NCBI RefSeq assembly: GCF_029761915.1
Contig: NZ_CP121695.1
Span: 3,253,501-3,317,500 of the forward strand
Reading direction: 5' to 3'
Length of the DNA: 64,000 nt
From: Bradyrhizobium sp. CB1650
Lineage (GTDB): Bacteria; Pseudomonadota; Alphaproteobacteria; Rhizobiales; Xanthobacteraceae
Shown here: positions 62,744 through 64,000 of the stretch, in pieces
Layout of the letters: each line of letters opens with the position of its first letter
Position numbering within the stretch: position 1 is the stretch's first letter
Program-made: the position numbers and the translations under genes
Notes under the pieces: generated by a model
Database searches by the model: none
Seen by the model: only the letters and a program-made list of their open reading frames with translations
What the model was told of the DNA's origin: nothing

Positions 62744-62932
62744 TCACTCGTGGTCTACGGAGCCGATCTGCAAATTGCGCTTGAGCTCAGACACTTCTTG
62801 TTCAAGTTGCAAGACCCGATCATAGAGAATCTCCACAGGAGACGTCTCAACAGCCTCGATCATCCGGTAAAGTTGCCTCAGAGTCCTTCGCCATCCCGTG
62901 CCGGCGGTCGATGGCGTCTCTACTGTTCGCAT
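62744..62932 (-). CDS. Small coiled-coil protein
   Basis: A 62-residue protein from ATG 62932, with GGGGGAGCGAAC upstream deciding this start over one at 62980. The sequence RRTLRQLYRMIEAVETSPVE and ILYDRVLQLEQEVSELKRNL has heptad spacing of Leu/Ile/Val and predicts a coiled coil. No family recognised. It is transcribed in the same direction as the secreted-protein gene, 197 bp upstream of it. Confidence 0.55.
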   Translation of the reverse strand: MRTVETPSTAGTGWRRTLRQLYRMIEAVETSPVEILYDRVLQLEQEVSELKRNLQIGSVDHE

Positions 62933-63251
62933 GTTCGCTCCCCCGTAAGCTGAACCGAAACGGCGTCCTGGCACGGACAAACCAACGCGATTGGCGCAAA
63001 AAGCTGTCGGTAGCCTACTTGCCGTATTTGGTGATTGCGCCAGTTAGATTATACTTGACATCTATAATGCGAGCTCGAACAAACGGACAAGCGAAATCGA
63101 CCCCTCACACACGAAAGTGAGCGCGTACCAAGGCTGACGAGAATTGAAATCTAGGTCAGGCAAGTCTGAAAACGGCATTCGCCAGGGTGGACGAAGCGTC
63201 GTCTGAAATGGCAGGGATCTGAGCCGACTAGAAGGAAACGCCTTAGATCAA

Positions 63252-63608
63252 TCACGTGCTTTCAAACGGCTTCGGTGACCTCGACGCGATCGTGGTGTTG
63301 TGGAGGAACGTCAACGCTTGGAGTCGACCGAGGGCCAGCAGGACGGGATAGAGTTGGCGGCCCTTACGGTCAGGAGATATTCGTGAACAAGTGCCGACTT
63401 CCGCGAAGGCACTTTCTTCAGCACCCCAAGGCGAACCATTTTCTTCAGCCTCGCGGCGAGCAGCGGTTTCGACAAACCCAGCGAAGACTGGATTTCTGCG
63501 AAGCCTGAGGAAACACTGACTCGGTATCAACAGGGTCCAACGGTCCCCGATCACCGACAATGCTCTACATAGGGACGAGGACTGCTTGGCCAAAGCGTTC
63601 CACTTCAT
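63252..63608 (-). pseudogene. HxlR-type regulator, frameshifted
   Basis: The frame begins MKWNALAKQSSSLCRALSVI, GDRWTLLI, the HxlR signature (CPVxRALxxIGxRWTLLI). The next part is in another frame: SLGLSKPLLAARLKKMVRLG and VLKKVPSRKSALVHEYLLT, the recognition helix and wing. A third frame resumes GRQLYPVLLALGRL. At least two frameshifts make it non-functional. Frames reaching 63752 do not extend the protein sensibly. Confidence 0.7.
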
Positions 63609-63920
63609 CAGTCCTCTCCCCCCGTCCATTACCTCTCGTTGGAACCGGTCGGCGGCCGCCCTGGCTAAGTGCTGTCTGCCTTCGGCAGCGTCGGTTCTTG
63701 ACCTTTTCATCTTGCGGCTCCCGAGTGGGGGAACTCCGGGTAGAACGGCCACATCGCTCTTGACCCGCCAGATAATGATCTGCTTTAGATGTCACTAATA
63801 CTCTAAATTTCGAGCACGTCCAGCACCGGTGACGCGGCCAAACTGCGCTCGACGACAATTGGTGGGCCCACGCAAAATGCGTAGGCAGGATGCGTTCACG
63901 TGTCCTGCAGGAGACTATTC
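63609..63920. other. Region without recognisable gene
   Basis: About 310 bp between the HxlR remnant and the TetR-type gene. Open frames exist on both strands but show no ribosome site or recognisable sequence. It probably contains the promoter of the TetR-type gene; no clear -35/-10 was seen. Confidence 0.4.
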
Positions 63921-64000
63921 ATGAGAAAGTCGAGAGAGGAAACGGCGGAAACGCGACGGAATATCGTGAGGACCGCTGGAATTCGTTTCCGTCAGAACGG
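63921..64000 (+). CDS. TetR-family transcriptional regulator, N-terminus (partial)
   Basis: ATG 63921 follows CAGGAGACTATTC. The visible 26 residues, starting MRKSREETAETRRNIVRTAG and continuing IRFRQN, match helix 1 of TetR-type DNA-binding domains (KxxxETRRRIVxxAxxLFRxxG). The gene runs off the window, so nothing can be said about its effector domain or targets. Confidence 0.7.
   Translation, partial: MRKSREETAETRRNIVRTAGIRFRQN

Noticed and set aside
1..64000. CRISPR arrays, rRNA genes and replication origins
   Set aside because: I looked for regularly spaced direct repeats, rRNA signature stretches and parAB/repABC-like genes and saw none.

Overview
The window is high-GC DNA whose gene families point to an alphaproteobacterium of the Bradyrhizobium/Nitrobacteraceae type: MASE4-like sensor kinases, FixJ-like response regulators, a phasin, an IorAB-type molybdenum hydroxylase, a three-subunit gluconate/alcohol-type dehydrogenase, and many Tat-exported hydrolases. 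No rRNA, CRISPR array, replication origin or intact tRNA was seen. The only tRNA sequence is the 3' half of a tRNA-Arg(CCG).

Left part (1-24.9 kb), dense and mostly intact. It opens with the end of an EmrA-like adaptor and an EmrB-like exporter, followed by an aldo/keto reductase. A minus-strand group follows: a DJ-1/PfpI protein, a MOSC-ferredoxin reductase-ferredoxin fusion and a thioredoxin-fold peroxiredoxin-like protein. Divergent to it runs a long plus-strand series: two Tat-exported alpha/beta hydrolases, an enoyl-CoA hydratase-like protein, IorA/IorB, OsmC, a cupin, an enolase-superfamily protein, an orphan SdhA-like flavoprotein, MsrB, MsrA and a DUF1330 protein. The theme looks like detoxification of reactive carbonyls, epoxides and oxidants. 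From 17.9 to 24.9 kb lies a signalling block with three histidine kinases, a FixJ-like regulator, a receiver-only regulator and an OprB-type porin gene interrupted by two in-frame TGA codons.

Middle (25.1-31.3 kb), decayed DNA. It starts at the truncated tRNA-Arg, which looks like an attachment-site scar. Then come a DNA ligase fragment, a truncated IS1182-family transposase, an IS256 remnant and several pseudogenes (cytochrome c, methyltransferase, epsilon-like exonuclease, histidine kinase). A few small intact genes lie among them. If the scar is a true att site, its orientation places the element on the higher-coordinate side, so much of the rest of the window may be island DNA.

Right part (31.4-58.4 kb), accessory gene cassettes. 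These are a membrane dehydrogenase operon (subunit 3, GMC flavoprotein, triheme cytochrome c); a small ion channel; IS5 and IS110/IS1111 elements; a copper group (DUF2946, outer-membrane protein, CopC, frameshifted CopD); a minus-strand operon of Tat-exported hydrolase, YVTN beta-propeller, ECF sigma factor and anti-sigma factor; and a catabolic region with a LysR regulator, cupin, metallo-beta-lactamase-fold hydrolase, MFS transporter, carboxymuconolactone-decarboxylase-like protein, SDR, RidA, a mandelate-racemase-like enzyme, a VOC protein and a ketopantoate-reductase-like protein. Pieces of the lysR 5' end occur three times here, two of them with the same 28-bp palindromic putative operator.

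Right end (58.5-64 kb), mostly eroded. It holds a frameshifted second MASE4-like kinase, remnants of MarR, TetR, HxlR and DUF2478 genes, two small intact genes, and the start of a TetR-type regulator cut by the window end.
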